In this document: piece by piece, positions 13,325-23,585 of the stretch | Layout of the letters: each line of letters starts with the position of its first letter | Numbering within the stretch: the first letter of the stretch is position 1 | Assembly: GCA_039720395.1 (NCBI GenBank) | Contig: CM077820.1 | Coordinates: 18,249,923 to 18,313,922 of the forward strand | Reading direction: 5' to 3' | From: Liquidambar formosana | Taxonomy: Eukaryota > Streptophyta > Magnoliopsida > Saxifragales > Altingiaceae | Length of the DNA stretch: 64,000 nt | Made by a program: the position numbers and the translations under genes | The notes under the pieces: generated by a model | Told to the model about the DNA's origin: nothing | What the model saw: only the letters and a program-made list of their open reading frames with translations | The model's database searches: none

Positions 13325-15028
13325 ATGCTAGTACGATTATTGAAAAGAGTGAGATGTAGAATTTACTAAAGTCTATCATTATCAGATCCTATTATGTATA
13401 ATTTCTCATTTGAAATATAAAAAGATTCAATTAAACCAAAAAAGATGTTCAGGCTGATTGATACTTTAATATTCCACCTCCCCCCCACCCCCAAAAAAAA
13501 AAAAAAAATGATTCGTTTAATCATGATTCATACACATCATAAAAAATGCTTTTGGATTTCAAAAAAGCGATTGATGTTAAGAGAGTTTCAACTAGAGAGA
13601 GAATGAAACACATAAAAGTAATACAGGGTCGAATAAAACACATGAGAGCAATAGAGTCAAAAATTTGAATTCCATAATGTTTTATAGTTAACATATAGGT
13701 AAGTGATCACAAACCCCAGCCTTAGACACTCTCAGCTCTACATCATGATTGTAAGTCTCGTACAAGTATTGCCCCAATTCAACACCTTCTTTTCCCTCTT
13801 CTTTTAAGCGGCGTAAGCAAAGCCACATATGAAGTACAAGCAAAGAGAATGTTGTCTTAAAGGTTTTCTCCAAGTTAAACACTGCATGTGGAAGAATGAA
13901 ATTTAGATTACACAATTACAAAAATCTTTACATGAAGGCATACATAACAGCAAAATTTACTAAACTATCTTGTAGGCTATTAATTAATAACTCAAACATG
14001 GCATGGAAACTCACCATAAAGTTTAAATTTGGAAAAGAAAGGAGCACATTTTTTTATTTTTTTATTTTTTTGGGTTTTTAAAGGCTTTGCATCTACTAGA
14101 CTACTACTTAATGATAGGGATGTAGCATAGTGTGCTAATCAGATATCTCATTCATATGATCAACAGACTTCATGGCTAAGGACAAAACCCATGATGTTTT
14201 TTATGTTTAAACATTTTACTCAAACAGTTCTACTCTTCTTGTCTATGTTCAGCAGCCGCTTTTTCCCACACAGCAACAAGTCTCATGGCTAAGGACCATT
14301 TAACTTTCATAATGACAAGAAAACTCAACTTAAAGTCCCTACAAAACTAAGAACGATGCAATTATATATATATGTAAGGTAGACCCTTGTTCTTAAAATA
14401 GACTTCCTTGCTTGCTTGAAGTTAATGATGTTGAACTATAACCCAAAAAACCCATAGCATGCAATCCTTGAAATTTATGAGCAAACTATATAGTTCACCA
14501 AAAAACAAAAAAGGAAAATTCCCCCCCCCCCCCAAAAGGAAAAAAATAAAGCAAAGAGATTTTATTTTCTTACCCAAAACAAGAACATGAGGAAAGACTC
14601 ACCATTATATATTGCAGGTTTATCAACTTGTGAAACAATTCGCCGGTATATCACATTTGCCCCTCGAATAGACTTGCTTTGTTTACTATAAAACAGCATC
14701 ATCTTGAGGATAATACGCCGGATGCCCTCATACTTTGGCTCTTCAACTCTAAGTGGGGAGTCTGGGGCCAAAGCCAATGAACAGGGTTTGGACCAAAACA
14801 TTTTATTTAAATTTACCTGATGAAAATGGGTAATTTAATTTTTCATCCATAAGCAATGGGTAGGCATTCGCCAGGATATCGCATGAACATATGAGTGAAT
14901 GTATTATAACTTTATTCTGTACATGCAAGTATACAATACTTCAAATTAACTGAAAAGCTATACTAGGAAATTTAAGCCATCTGCCTGGATCAAAAAATGA
15001 AAGGGCTTGCTTTCTTTTTCTTTCTTTT

Positions 15029-15059
<31 letters not shown>

Positions 15060-15978
15060 GGTGTTTGAGTGGGAACAATTGTATATTGGTAAGAAACAGG
15101 CCATGAGAATTGATTGCCTGAAGCACAATCAAGAAGAGATTGGATACATGTTTTCTTGATAGCACTTCAGGCAAGAAATTATAGACAATTTAAAGAAAGT
15201 ACGAACATAGTTGTGATGTTGATTATATTTGTACTCTTTTTCCATAGCTATATACCTCCTGATGGTGTATCAGGGTGATTAGTAGAAGGAGGTTCTCAAT
15301 AAGTAAACTTTATGTGGACCCTGTTTTCTAACTATGATTGAGGGAGCACAAATGATCAATTGAAGAACTGAAGCTAAACTTCCCCCACAAACATGACAAC
15401 CCACTTTACAAAAAAGCATATGTCCAACGACATCCATGACCAAGAAGAGCTAAATCAAGGGTGCTAATTGGTTTTTTTCTCCCCACGTTCTTTTTCTTTT
15501 GTTAGGTTCTATTGTCCTATTCATTCAATTCTATAATCTCTCTCACTTAAACCACAAGGCAATCAAGAGGGGCATAGAATAATCCAGTGGTATTTCTTCC
15601 TTTTTGTCCATATATTCGCACAACTTAAGAATGTATACAACCATATTCAAAATAACTAGTTCTAAAATCATAGAACTCAATTGAAATCAAATCTATTGTT
15701 TATTCAATCAACACACATAATTCAATTTAAAGGTTTTTAAAAATTGATATCATGTGTATTTATGCTCAAAAACTCCAAATGGGAAGTTGTAAAATCCATA
15801 CCTCCAGCTTGCCCGACAAACTTTTCTCAATAGATTCTTCCGTGGCAGGAGCCACAGCTGCTGCAACCTTGGAAGAGTTCCGGCATTGAGAAACATAGAG
15901 ACCTTTCCTGAATTCCAGGTTCTGCTGTGATCCAACCCTACGGAGCTGAGTAATAGCTCTGCTCCACCTTGGTAACAT
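5545..15978 (-). CDS. Mitochondrial ubiquinol-cytochrome c chaperone, CBP3/UQCC1 family
   Basis: Seven coding exons, 15978-15802, 14816-14603, 13881-13715, 12501-12377, 6717-6657, 6169-6121 and 5648-5545 (stop 5547-5545), sum to 897 nt and 298 residues with every phase agreeing. CBP3/UQCC1 proteins assist cytochrome b synthesis and complex III assembly at the mitochondrial inner membrane. Seen here: an Arg/Ser-rich N-terminus (MLPRWSRAITQLRR), typical of a presequence, in exon 1; the family core KYEGIRRIILKMMLFYSKQS in exon 2; LLVLHMWLCLRRLKEEG in exon 3; WMKDLEKIFYGNIVAYDAAM in exon 4; FSDDG...DAASRAVQ in exon 5; DKEAIFSGNFMFTSL at the end. Length matches the human protein (about 300 aa). 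All introns are GT-AG except coding intron 5, which is GC-AG. Intron 4 (5.7 kb) carries a Copia relic and a long foldback. Start choice: ATG 15978 heads the presequence-like exon; an upstream ATG at 15995 is out of frame. Confidence 0.93.
6170..6656 (-). other. GC-AG intron (coding intron 5 of the CBP3-like gene)
   Basis: Read on the minus strand, exon 5 ends CAG at 6657 and the intron begins GCATGT at 6656. The intron ends in TCTGCAG at 6170, and the next exon starts GCTATGACA. Splicing here gives RAVQ joined to AMTRYARRES, which matches the conserved plant RAVQALxRYxRRE. The nearest GT alternative, six bases upstream (GCA|GTCCAG), would delete the conserved VQ. GC-AG introns are a known minor class of U2 introns. 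Confidence 0.8.
7586..9040 (+). mobile_element. Degenerate, internally deleted Ty1/Copia relic
   Basis: A 127-bp LTR (7586-7712, starting TGTTAG and ending TTTACA) is followed by AGGTATCAAAGCC, a decayed tRNA-iMet primer-binding site. The next 900 bp are leader-like, C-rich and non-coding. The sequence then jumps to a reverse-transcriptase fragment at about 8665-9030: a KLQKALYG block, a decayed YVDD region reading YIDDM, then KISLLKSQLQQNFEIKDL and SLLSQSQYAADVI. Gag, protease, integrase and the 3' LTR are missing. It sits in coding intron 4 of the CBP3-like gene, opposite to its direction. The right edge is approximate. Confidence 0.75.
10990..11580. repeat. Long-TIR foldback element, about 590 bp
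   Basis: The two arms, about 10990-11190 and 11390-11580, are inverted copies. The left begins GGGGAAATATCCAAAACCTC and the right ends in its complement. Both carry AATCCAAATAAAAAAGAAT, TAACTCCAA and AAAAGAAAAGAGTGATCCAA. The roughly 200-bp spacer is AT-rich. Long imperfect inverted repeats without coding capacity suggest a non-autonomous Mutator-like or foldback element. No target duplication could be read because both outer edges are T-rich. It lies in coding intron 4 of the CBP3-like gene. Confidence 0.7.
12747..12935. repeat. Partial MITE of the GTGCCCTAAGGGCAC family
   Basis: It starts GGGATTTCTCAACGTGCACC with the inner palindrome ACCCTAAGGGCACATGTTAA, followed by CATTTAGTGAACCAATAACT and TTTTCTATGCATTT. 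The same order of blocks appears in the element at 22606-23816. No matching right terminus was found here, so it is a truncated or solo-end copy. Confidence 0.55.
13301..13324. repeat. (GA)n microsatellite
   Basis: About twelve GA units lie in coding intron 3 of the CBP3-like gene (exon 3 ends at 13715, exon 4 starts at 12501). Similar GA or AG tracts lie near 20061, 25977, 35559 and 50065. Confidence 0.8.
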
Positions 15979-16440
15979 TGTGGCTCACCTATCAAAATTC
16001 ATTTCATCAAAAGAATCAGTAAATAAAAAACAATAAACATAAATACACGCAAACAAACATGTAATATATATACGATTCGTTTGACTGCCGGGAAAATGTA
16101 GGAAAAGAAAAGAAACCAAAATTCATAATCTGAAAATTATCAATATTGAAGACTATATGGATCAGTTTAAGTTGTGTTTTTCCACTTTAAAGAAACAAAC
16201 GCAGCAGAAAGCGTAAGAACCGAGATTTTCTTTTCTCTTTGTTTCTCATTTTTCTCAGCAACCAAACAGAAGGTTAATGAAAAATTAAGATGAATTTTCG
16301 AGAAAAAAAGATGATAAGATACTTACCAAGCAGAAATCAAAAGAGAGTGTTTTTTTGTTTCTGTTTCCTTTTCTATTTTTGAGTTATATGGTCTTAAACC
16401 CTAAAACCAAAAGAGCTCCTCCACCAACTCGATTCGTCGT
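15979..16440 (-). other. 5' leader of the CBP3-like gene with a leader intron
   Basis: A leader intron is predicted from 16326 to 15989 (338 bp). Its donor is TTG|GTAAGTATC and its acceptor TTTTGATAG, ten bases before the ATG at 15978. The first leader exon would run from roughly 16440 to 16327. The transcription start is estimated only from the change in composition and the telo-box; no clear TATA box was identified. The assignment rests on splice-site quality and position. Confidence 0.55.
16396..16404 (-). promoter_or_regulatory. Telo-box (AAACCCTAA) near the CBP3-like gene start
   Basis: The motif AAACCCTAA reads directly on the plus strand, so in gene orientation it is TTAGGGTTT. It lies in the predicted leader region. 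Telo-boxes are known in plant promoters and leaders of ribosomal, translation and other growth-associated genes. A role in coordinating this gene with growth is inference from the motif alone. Confidence 0.5.
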
Positions 16441-17660
16441 CGTGAAAAACAAGCAGCGTGATTGTTGGCCAAACGCGTCTCCTTAGGTCGTTTTGCATCA
16501 GATTCATTCATTTCCTTAATGAGAGTACGTGTCGCCTTTAACATTTAATTTAAAATAATTTTTTGTCCCCCTCCATTTGATAAAGATCTAAAATCGTCCT
16601 CCACTAAATTTTATATCCCTAAAAATGCCCATTGGTATATTTGTGTCAATAAAGCCCAAAAATTATACCCAAGTTGCCACACTCCATCCCAAACTGTTTG
16701 AGAACTTCGATATTTGGACAAAATTACCCATTGCCTTTTAGTTTGATTCCCCGAAATAGTAAAAATGAACCAGTTGACAACTAACCAAAATAATACCAAA
16801 AGGGATTGTTAAAGAAAAATAAATTGCTCAATAACAAAAAAAAAATTAATATGACACATCAAAACCATAGAAGAGGAGTTGTCCTAAAAAAAAAAAAAAT
16901 TACTCTAGATTCAGTAAAAACAAAAGCTCTAAAATGACCAAATAATGATGAATTTGATTCTTGAAATATTTGACCTACATATGAATCAATTTTAATCTAA
17001 CCATTAATTCTAAAAAATACGAATTGCGAGTAAAAGTTATAAAATGTGCTGCATCAAGTACACTTAATAATAAAATGATTACATATATAAATCACAATTC
17101 AATTTAAAATTAGCCAACAAAGCACGGGGAAAGGGGACAACATAAACAGAACCCCAAATCCTGAATCATTCTTTTCTTCACAAACAACTTCCATGAGTTT
17201 CACAACACTAATCTAGAAATAGCTTTTATGATTTAAAATGTAGAAGTGACGAACCATTACTACAATTCAAAAACAAGATTTTACGTGATTATTTGTGCGG
17301 CATAATATTGTCTAGTCATTAAACTCCATAGCAACCAATACCCTTGGCCTATGGCATGTCCCCCCTAAATAGGGATGTGGGATTTGCAAAGGTTTTGATT
17401 TCGATCCTATATGGATCCGTGAATTCTCCTACAATTTGATCAAAAAAAAGAAAAAAAAAATAATGTAAAACTTCGTGGCTGACACCTATATTCAAGACAA
17501 TGACAAATTACAAAACAAAAGAAACTCTCCATTTGATTGATAGGAAAAAGAAAGTGAACTCTCTACACTTTCCGTGCGTTTGGTTAGTAGAAATCTAATG
17601 AGAAACATAAATAACTGTCCACAAACTCTTTCCCACAAGAAGAACTTTCCCACAAAACAC

Positions 17661-17692
<32 letters not shown>

Positions 17693-17694
<2 letters not shown>

Positions 17695-17867
17695 ATGATA
17701 ATCAGATAAGCACATGCTGACATAACTTACATCAACACCCACATTGGGAGTTATACCTTATGTATTAGTAGATTATGAGGTACATTAGACCGATGTAAGG
17801 GGTACAACCCCCAATGCATAGTGCTGATATTACTTATGTCAACACATGCTGATGGAAACATAATTGT
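17693..17867. repeat. Foldback MITE, copy 1 of 3
   Basis: The element is nearly all inverted repeat. The left arm carries TGCTGACATAACTTACATCA, then CATTGGGAGTTATACC. The right arm carries GGGTACAACCCCCAATGCAT, then TGTCAACACATGCTGATGG. It sits directly beside a (TA)n tract. Two relatives lie at 24029-24204 and 24369-24530 in a UTP10 intron. The target duplication cannot be separated from the TA repeat. Confidence 0.7.
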
Positions 17868-18258
17868 ATATATATATAGGAAAAAGCACTTCAGGAAAGT
17901 GAAAACTTAATATTTTCAAACAATTTTCTTGTAAACCAAATACATGCGAAAAAATTATTTTCAAACATTATAATTTTTCTTACTTTCCTTTATGACTTTC
18001 CCACATTTTACTTCTCTACATACGTTTCCTGTCAACCAGGCAGAGATGGTCCAATAAAATCTAGACCATTCATACCATTGGAGAAAAGCCTTTCCCCTAA
18101 AAAAAACTACCAACTTAACCAACAACCACAGAAGATTATGTTAAAACTCTGAGAAAACTCCAAAAAAATCTTGAAAAATTAAATTGCATGGCAAATCAAG
18201 TACACTCAATGGTAGCAGTCAGATTATACTAAAGGTAAAAATTGCAAAATCTGTCTCC

Positions 18259-19168
18259 ACATCAGATGCCCCAACACAACAGCTAAGAACTCTAATTTAT
18301 GTGGTAACCATTGCTACAGAGTTTGACAGCCATACAACACACCATTCAAAACTCTTCCTCTTGTTTTTGTTTTTCTCCAATCGTGTTGGTAGTCTGATTT
18401 TAGAGTTTGTTGGGGGTGGCCCCGTTCAAAAGCCGGGCGGTGCCATCTCTCTTGCGACACCACGTTGCCTGACTCTCAAAAGACTACTCATAACTCTTCC
18501 CCGGGCCGGCAACACGACGTGGAGGCTGGACGCCACAATTTTGCCAATACCAAGAACACTTCCCTGGAGATGCTGAAGCGATGGAGGGTGAGACACTAAC
18601 AATGATTGCCCCTTCATAGACGCATACAATGTGCACCAATGACCAGTTGGAATAAAATGCAAAACAAGTGAGTTCAGAGAGAGAGAATGAGAGCTTAAAG
18701 TCAATTGCAACCAACTGCACATTACATTGATAAATGCACATTGTGCATCTATGAAGGAGCAATCATTGTAAGCGTCTCACCCTCCATCGCTTTACCATCT
18801 CCAGGGAAGTGTTCTTGGTGTTGGCAATGTCTAAAGGATCCAAAGACAAAATCCCCTCATCTTCGTTGCCTCATCTTCATAGCCGGAATTGTGGCGTCCA
18901 GCCTCCACTGTAGTGTCGCAAGAGAGATGGCACCGCCCGGCTTTCAAACGGGGCCACCCCCAACAAACTCTCCAACCAGACTACCAACACGATTGGAAAA
19001 AAAAAAAAACAAAAATAGGAAGATAAGAGTTTTGAATGGTGTTGTATGGCTGTCGAAATGCAGCAATGGTTACCACATAAAATTAGTCTTTGTCAATAGG
19101 GGGCCTAAATTAGTAAATGAGATTGTAAAAGTACCACGCTCCAAACTGTTGTGTTGGCGCATCAGCTT
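18259..19168. repeat. Large inverted duplication (about 380-430-bp arms, about 95-bp loop)
   Basis: The left arm, about 18259-18635, is repeated in reverse at about 18733-19168. Matching landmarks are CCAACACAACAG, TTTATGTGGTAACCATTGCT, CCAATCGTGTTGGTAGTCTG, TTGTTGGGGGTGGCCCCGTT and GCGATGGAGGGTGAGAC. The arms differ by indels: the left has extra sequence near 18470-18515, and the right has extra sequence near 18830-18880 and 19090-19145. The arms are more GC-rich than the surroundings, so they may carry captured sequence. The structure could yield a long double-stranded RNA if transcribed; that is inference. No coding gene is supported. Confidence 0.75.
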
Positions 19169-19475
19169 ATGATAATTGAACATGCCTATATGGCTTTACC
19201 CCAGGGGGGGATTAAGTGTGTACTTTTATCCCTGTATATATCTATATATATATGCATATGTATATATGGGACTGGCGAACTGTACATGATGATACCCTGC
19301 TGAAGCCTTTTATAAAAATATATATAAACAAAACTATATTTTACAATTTTCTTGAAAAACTGTCAATTACATTTGCTTCCAATTATGTCTCTTTCCATTT
19401 CATCAACACATTCCCGTTGCAATAAAGCAATTAGGTGGGATCAAAAACTTGGATTTCTATCTAGTGTATTATACA

Positions 19476-19559
19476 TCAGAGGTATTGCTGAAGGCTTGCA
19501 CCACTCATGGAATCCATTTTTCTTGATATCTCACGTGCAAACGATTTAAAAGTAGAGCT
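19476..19559 (-). pseudogene. Frame-preserving duplicate of the last UTP10 codons
   Basis: An 84-nt segment about 30 bp beyond the UTP10 stop copies the end of the last exon. Its translation, SSTFKSFAREISRKMDSMSG then ASLQQYL and a stop (19478-19476), aligns without gaps to [20 protein letters not shown] then GESLRQYL and stop. There are no indels, and the stop falls at the same place. A CAG at 19560-19558 precedes it and could act as a splice acceptor. It may be a decayed partial tandem duplication in the 3' UTR or an alternative last exon. Phase with the nearest upstream donor (20755, phase 0) does not fit if that CAG is used, which argues against simple exon swapping. Confidence 0.65.
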
Positions 19560-19588
19560 GTGCAATTTTCCAAGCACAGGGATGAGCA

Positions 19589-20925
19589 TCACAGGTATTG
19601 TCGAAGGCTTTCACCGCTCATGGACTCCATTTCCTTGAGAATATCTTGTGCAAGAGATTTGACAGGTAGCTCCACATCCTCAAGCAATTCACCAAGGAAG
19701 GGGATAATTTCAGGGAGGAATACCAGATATTCTTCTTTCAGATTCTCCAAGAGATTCTTAACAATTCTCAGGCCCAAAACCCGAGTGCGTACTTTTTCAC
19801 TCCGAGTTTGCATCAACACCTGCAATAAGAATTTTAAAAATCACAATAATTGAAGTCACAAACTGATTTCTTCTAGAAAATCGTACACAATAGGTGGAAA
19901 CGAAAGTGACGACAGAAGACAGCTAATGATGTAATTTGTCAAGTTTTTATAATCAATAAAGAATTGAGGCAGACCAACACTTTGCATAGATAAAAAGGCC
20001 AAGGTATGGCCCTGAAGGGCATGAATAAATCATATAACAGGTGTACATGTGTGGGTGTGTAGAGAGAGAGAGAGAGTGAGAGAGCAAAAGAACAGATGTT
20101 ACTATCTCATGCACGCACGAACACTTGACAATGCCAGTCAAGATGATGACAAGATTGAATTTGGCACCTTATATAACTTTAGTAATTAGCGGAGAAGTAT
20201 AATGAAAGATTGGAAAGTGGTTGGTAAGGAATAACACGGAAAAAATTCCAGAATAAAAAAGGGAAACTAAGATTCAATTTGAATGAGAAAAAGCAATGTA
20301 ATGTAAAAGGAAAGACAGCACTGTTTGGTGAGCTCATATGAAGGGTTTATCTTTAGCCCTTTAGAGCTTTTTTTATAAAATTCCATGGGTTCAGTAGATA
20401 TTATCTAGCTCAAGTAGAAGGATTTGGCAATATAATATATGATGGCAGAGAAAATAGGAAAAAATGAAGGATGAGTTAATGCAACAGAAAGAATTACCAA
20501 TAATTACCTAAATGTGACGACTATTCTAAAGTCAAAGCCAGGTATGTCTTGTTTTTGTTTATTTAAGATCATATGCACATTTGGGCAGAACCATTTTACT
20601 ACATTGGGAATTAAGGTGCAACACGCATATAGCATTAGAATCAAACAGTTCATTCAAAGCACATAAAGTTAAGCTTTCCCACTGAAGGCACTGGCAGACT
20701 CAACTGTGGGAAAGAGGGGAGTGGGGGATGATTTTGAATAGATTTTGAACTCACTTCATGGTTTAGGGATTTCCATAGAAGGTCAGTTCCTGCAGTAACA
20801 GCCATTTGTCCAGTGCAAGCAACCAATAAGTCATCAATTTCCTTCACAGACGGTATTTCTGAATGCTCTTCTAAAGAATTTGGTGATTCCACAACAAGCT
20901 GGGAAACAATTGGTTTCAACAAAAC
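19589..20925 (-). CDS. UTP10: UTP10 last two exons (C-terminal tail)
   Basis: Exon 20925-20755 (57 codons, from [20 protein letters not shown] to LLWKSLNHE) has acceptor TTTGCAG and donor GAA|GTGAGT. Exon 19819-19589 (from [20 protein letters not shown] to SGESLRQYL and TGA) has acceptor ATTGCAG. Both are phase 0. The last exon ends the protein in the conserved HEAT-like helices of the family ([20 protein letters not shown]). The intron upstream (20926-25282, 4.4 kb) holds most of the MITE cluster. Confidence 0.92.
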
Positions 20926-23127
20926 CTGCAAAGATACAAGCACAGATCAATTAAAAGAAACCAGTAACTAAGAGATGAATAGTGGAAGAATCAAGAATGG
21001 GCTTAGAAGAGATAGATCCAACAATTAAAACTCTTCAAAATGGTAGAGGCCAGTAATGGTACAAAAGTCCTGTTGGAATTCATCGGGATGATTCTGAGTC
21101 ACATGGTCTAATGATAATTCTAGTTGGCTTATGGGAAAAAAAGGTCACAAACAATTTGCAACTTTCTGAGTCAGCAACTCCATAACATTGAAACCAACAA
21201 GGTAGACAAAAGAAACAGTGAAAGTTAAAATTTGTTTAGTTTTTCACCCACTTCTCTAAATAGGACACCTCGTGAATTAAAAAAAAGGAATCCTGCAGCC
21301 TACCCGAGTAGCTGGGATATAATGCTTTGCTGAGTTTTCAGCATAATTCCAAATCCAGATATACCAAATAAGACAAGGCATACAAAAAGAGAGATTAATT
21401 AATAATCAACACAACTAAACTCAATTTAACGAAGCCTTGATCCCAACTAGGTGGATACATATATCCCTTTTTACCATTCAGCTATATCAAGAATCGGATC
21501 CTCCATTAAATCCTTGGCACTCTCGTCCTTTTCTCACCACTCTCGTCACATTTTTGGGCCTTCTTCTAGCCCTTTTGGCACCATAAATTTTACTTGTCAC
21601 TCCATACTGGTGCATTCTTAGGCCTTCGCGATCAACCACCTTGAACAACTTTCGCTCATCTTGAGGTTGGTGCCACCCTCACCTTCCTACAAATGCATTA
21701 ATTTCTTATTTCATTCACCCCCCCCCCCCCCCCAAAAAAAAAAAAAATTATGACTTATCCATCTTAACATACATTTCAGTTACATTTAGGAGAATATTAA
21801 TAGATAAATCATATAAATATTAATTAGTCCAAAACCAACCCAATAAATATTTGTTACCGTCCATTATAGAATTTATAGTTTTCTTAACCCTTTGCCATAT
21901 TTTCCAACTTTTGAAATGAATGGAATATATTGAATTAATAAATATGAAGTTACATTCATTTGATGCCCCTTGAGGCAAGCAATGGGCTATTAGTAAAGAT
22001 GGTATTCAAGCTTGTCAAATGTCAACTTACCAACACAAGATACAAGGCGAGAACATAAACCTACAAAGTATGCAGGCAGTGGAAATAGTTAAACATTGTA
22101 AACCTCACATATATCATTTTTTGTTCTAGATAAAACTATAATCTATAAAATATTAAGTCTATAAAACTTTCAAAACCCATATATATATAGGGGAGGAATC
22201 CGTTTACACCCGCTGTAAGACTTTTTAGACTTACACCCCTCAATTTCTTTTTGTAAAAATAATATTTCATTAATCCAACTGTCGGATTAGATACTTCACT
22301 CATGTATGTCATGCATATTAAATTTCAAATTAATCGGAGATTATGAGCTATGCCATCCATAAAGTGCCCAAAATCATAGTTTTATTTATAAAAAGAAACA
22401 TAAGTTTACAAAACAAACGCTTCCTGATACTCGATTGACTTGATATTTGGCATGCATGACATGCATGGGGGAATTATCTAATCCAACGGTGGATTTGACG
22501 AAATATAATTCCTATAAAAAGATATTGAGGGGTGTAAGAGTAAAAGGTCTTACACCAGGTGTAAGTTGATCTCTCCCCATATATATATATATATATATAT
22601 ATATAGGGATTTTTTAACGTGTGCCCTAAGGGCACATGTTAAGATCATTGTTTTAAAAAGCTCTTTTGAGGCTCGCTTTGGGACGAGGCTATTCAAAAAC
22701 ACGTTAAGGCTTAAAAAATTAAGCAAGGCTCTCATTAGGCATATACCTCACCAGTCGAGGCATAGTCAAACGTGCACATTAGGCATATGCCTCATGCGAC
22801 CTTCTATTAAACCTTTTGATTTAATTCTTTTTTTTTTTCTTTCTTTCTTTTTTTTTTCTTTTTTGTCATTTGACTGCATTAAATAAGTTTCAACCATGTT
22901 TAATTTATTTTTATACATTTTATATCAAACCATGTATATTTGTATATTAGTAGAATCATGTTCAAGACTTTTTTACATGTTTATGTACAATTTTTGTATA
23001 ACTTAATCCATGATGCAATATGAACCTTTATCTTTAAATAACTATACTACTATGATTTTAAATTCCCAAAAATGCTTATATACTTTTTTTAATCTTTGTA
23101 GTATTAATTAATTTTCAAAATGCTACT

Positions 23128-23178
<51 letters not shown>

Positions 23179-23554
23179 AATGAAAATTACTTATTGAAAG
23201 GCTTATGTCTTATGCCTTGAGGCTTACGCCTCGCTTTGCAAGGAGTAAAATGTCTCGCCTAACGCCTTGCCTAACGCTTTCGCCTTTAAAAAAATTGGTT
23301 AAGATATATTTAATGAAACAATAAGTGCATGGGAAAATGTATTAGCACAATTTTCTAAACGTCACTTTTCTAGGAAATTTGCATCATTTTCTATGCATTT
23401 TCACACTAGGAGTGACTTTCATGAGCACTGCCTCCTCCGTAGTGTAGCCTAGGACACAAATGATATGTTGGATCGTAAAGCGGACCAAAAATTGGGATCA
23501 AGGATGGCTCCTTTTACCTTCTTTCTTTTCTTTTTTTCTTTTTTTTTTTGTTTT

Positions 23555-23585
<31 letters not shown>

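Larger units (their letters stand above)
16441..19475. other. Intergenic region between the CBP3-like and UTP10-like genes
   Basis: No host gene is supported between the two minus-strand genes. The region holds a (TA)n tract at 17663-17692, a foldback MITE at 17693-17867, the large inverted duplication at 18259-19168 and a TA-rich patch at 19235-19265. The promoter of the CBP3-like gene should lie just right of 16440. Confidence 0.6.

Noticed and set aside
17311..17450. Possible SINE with TTTCGATCC box and A-rich tail
   Set aside because: A B-box-like motif and tail are present, but no convincing A box or target duplication was found.
18184..19172. Several open frames of 92-155 codons on both strands
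   Set aside because: They are mirror translations of the two arms of the inverted duplication and show no conserved domain.
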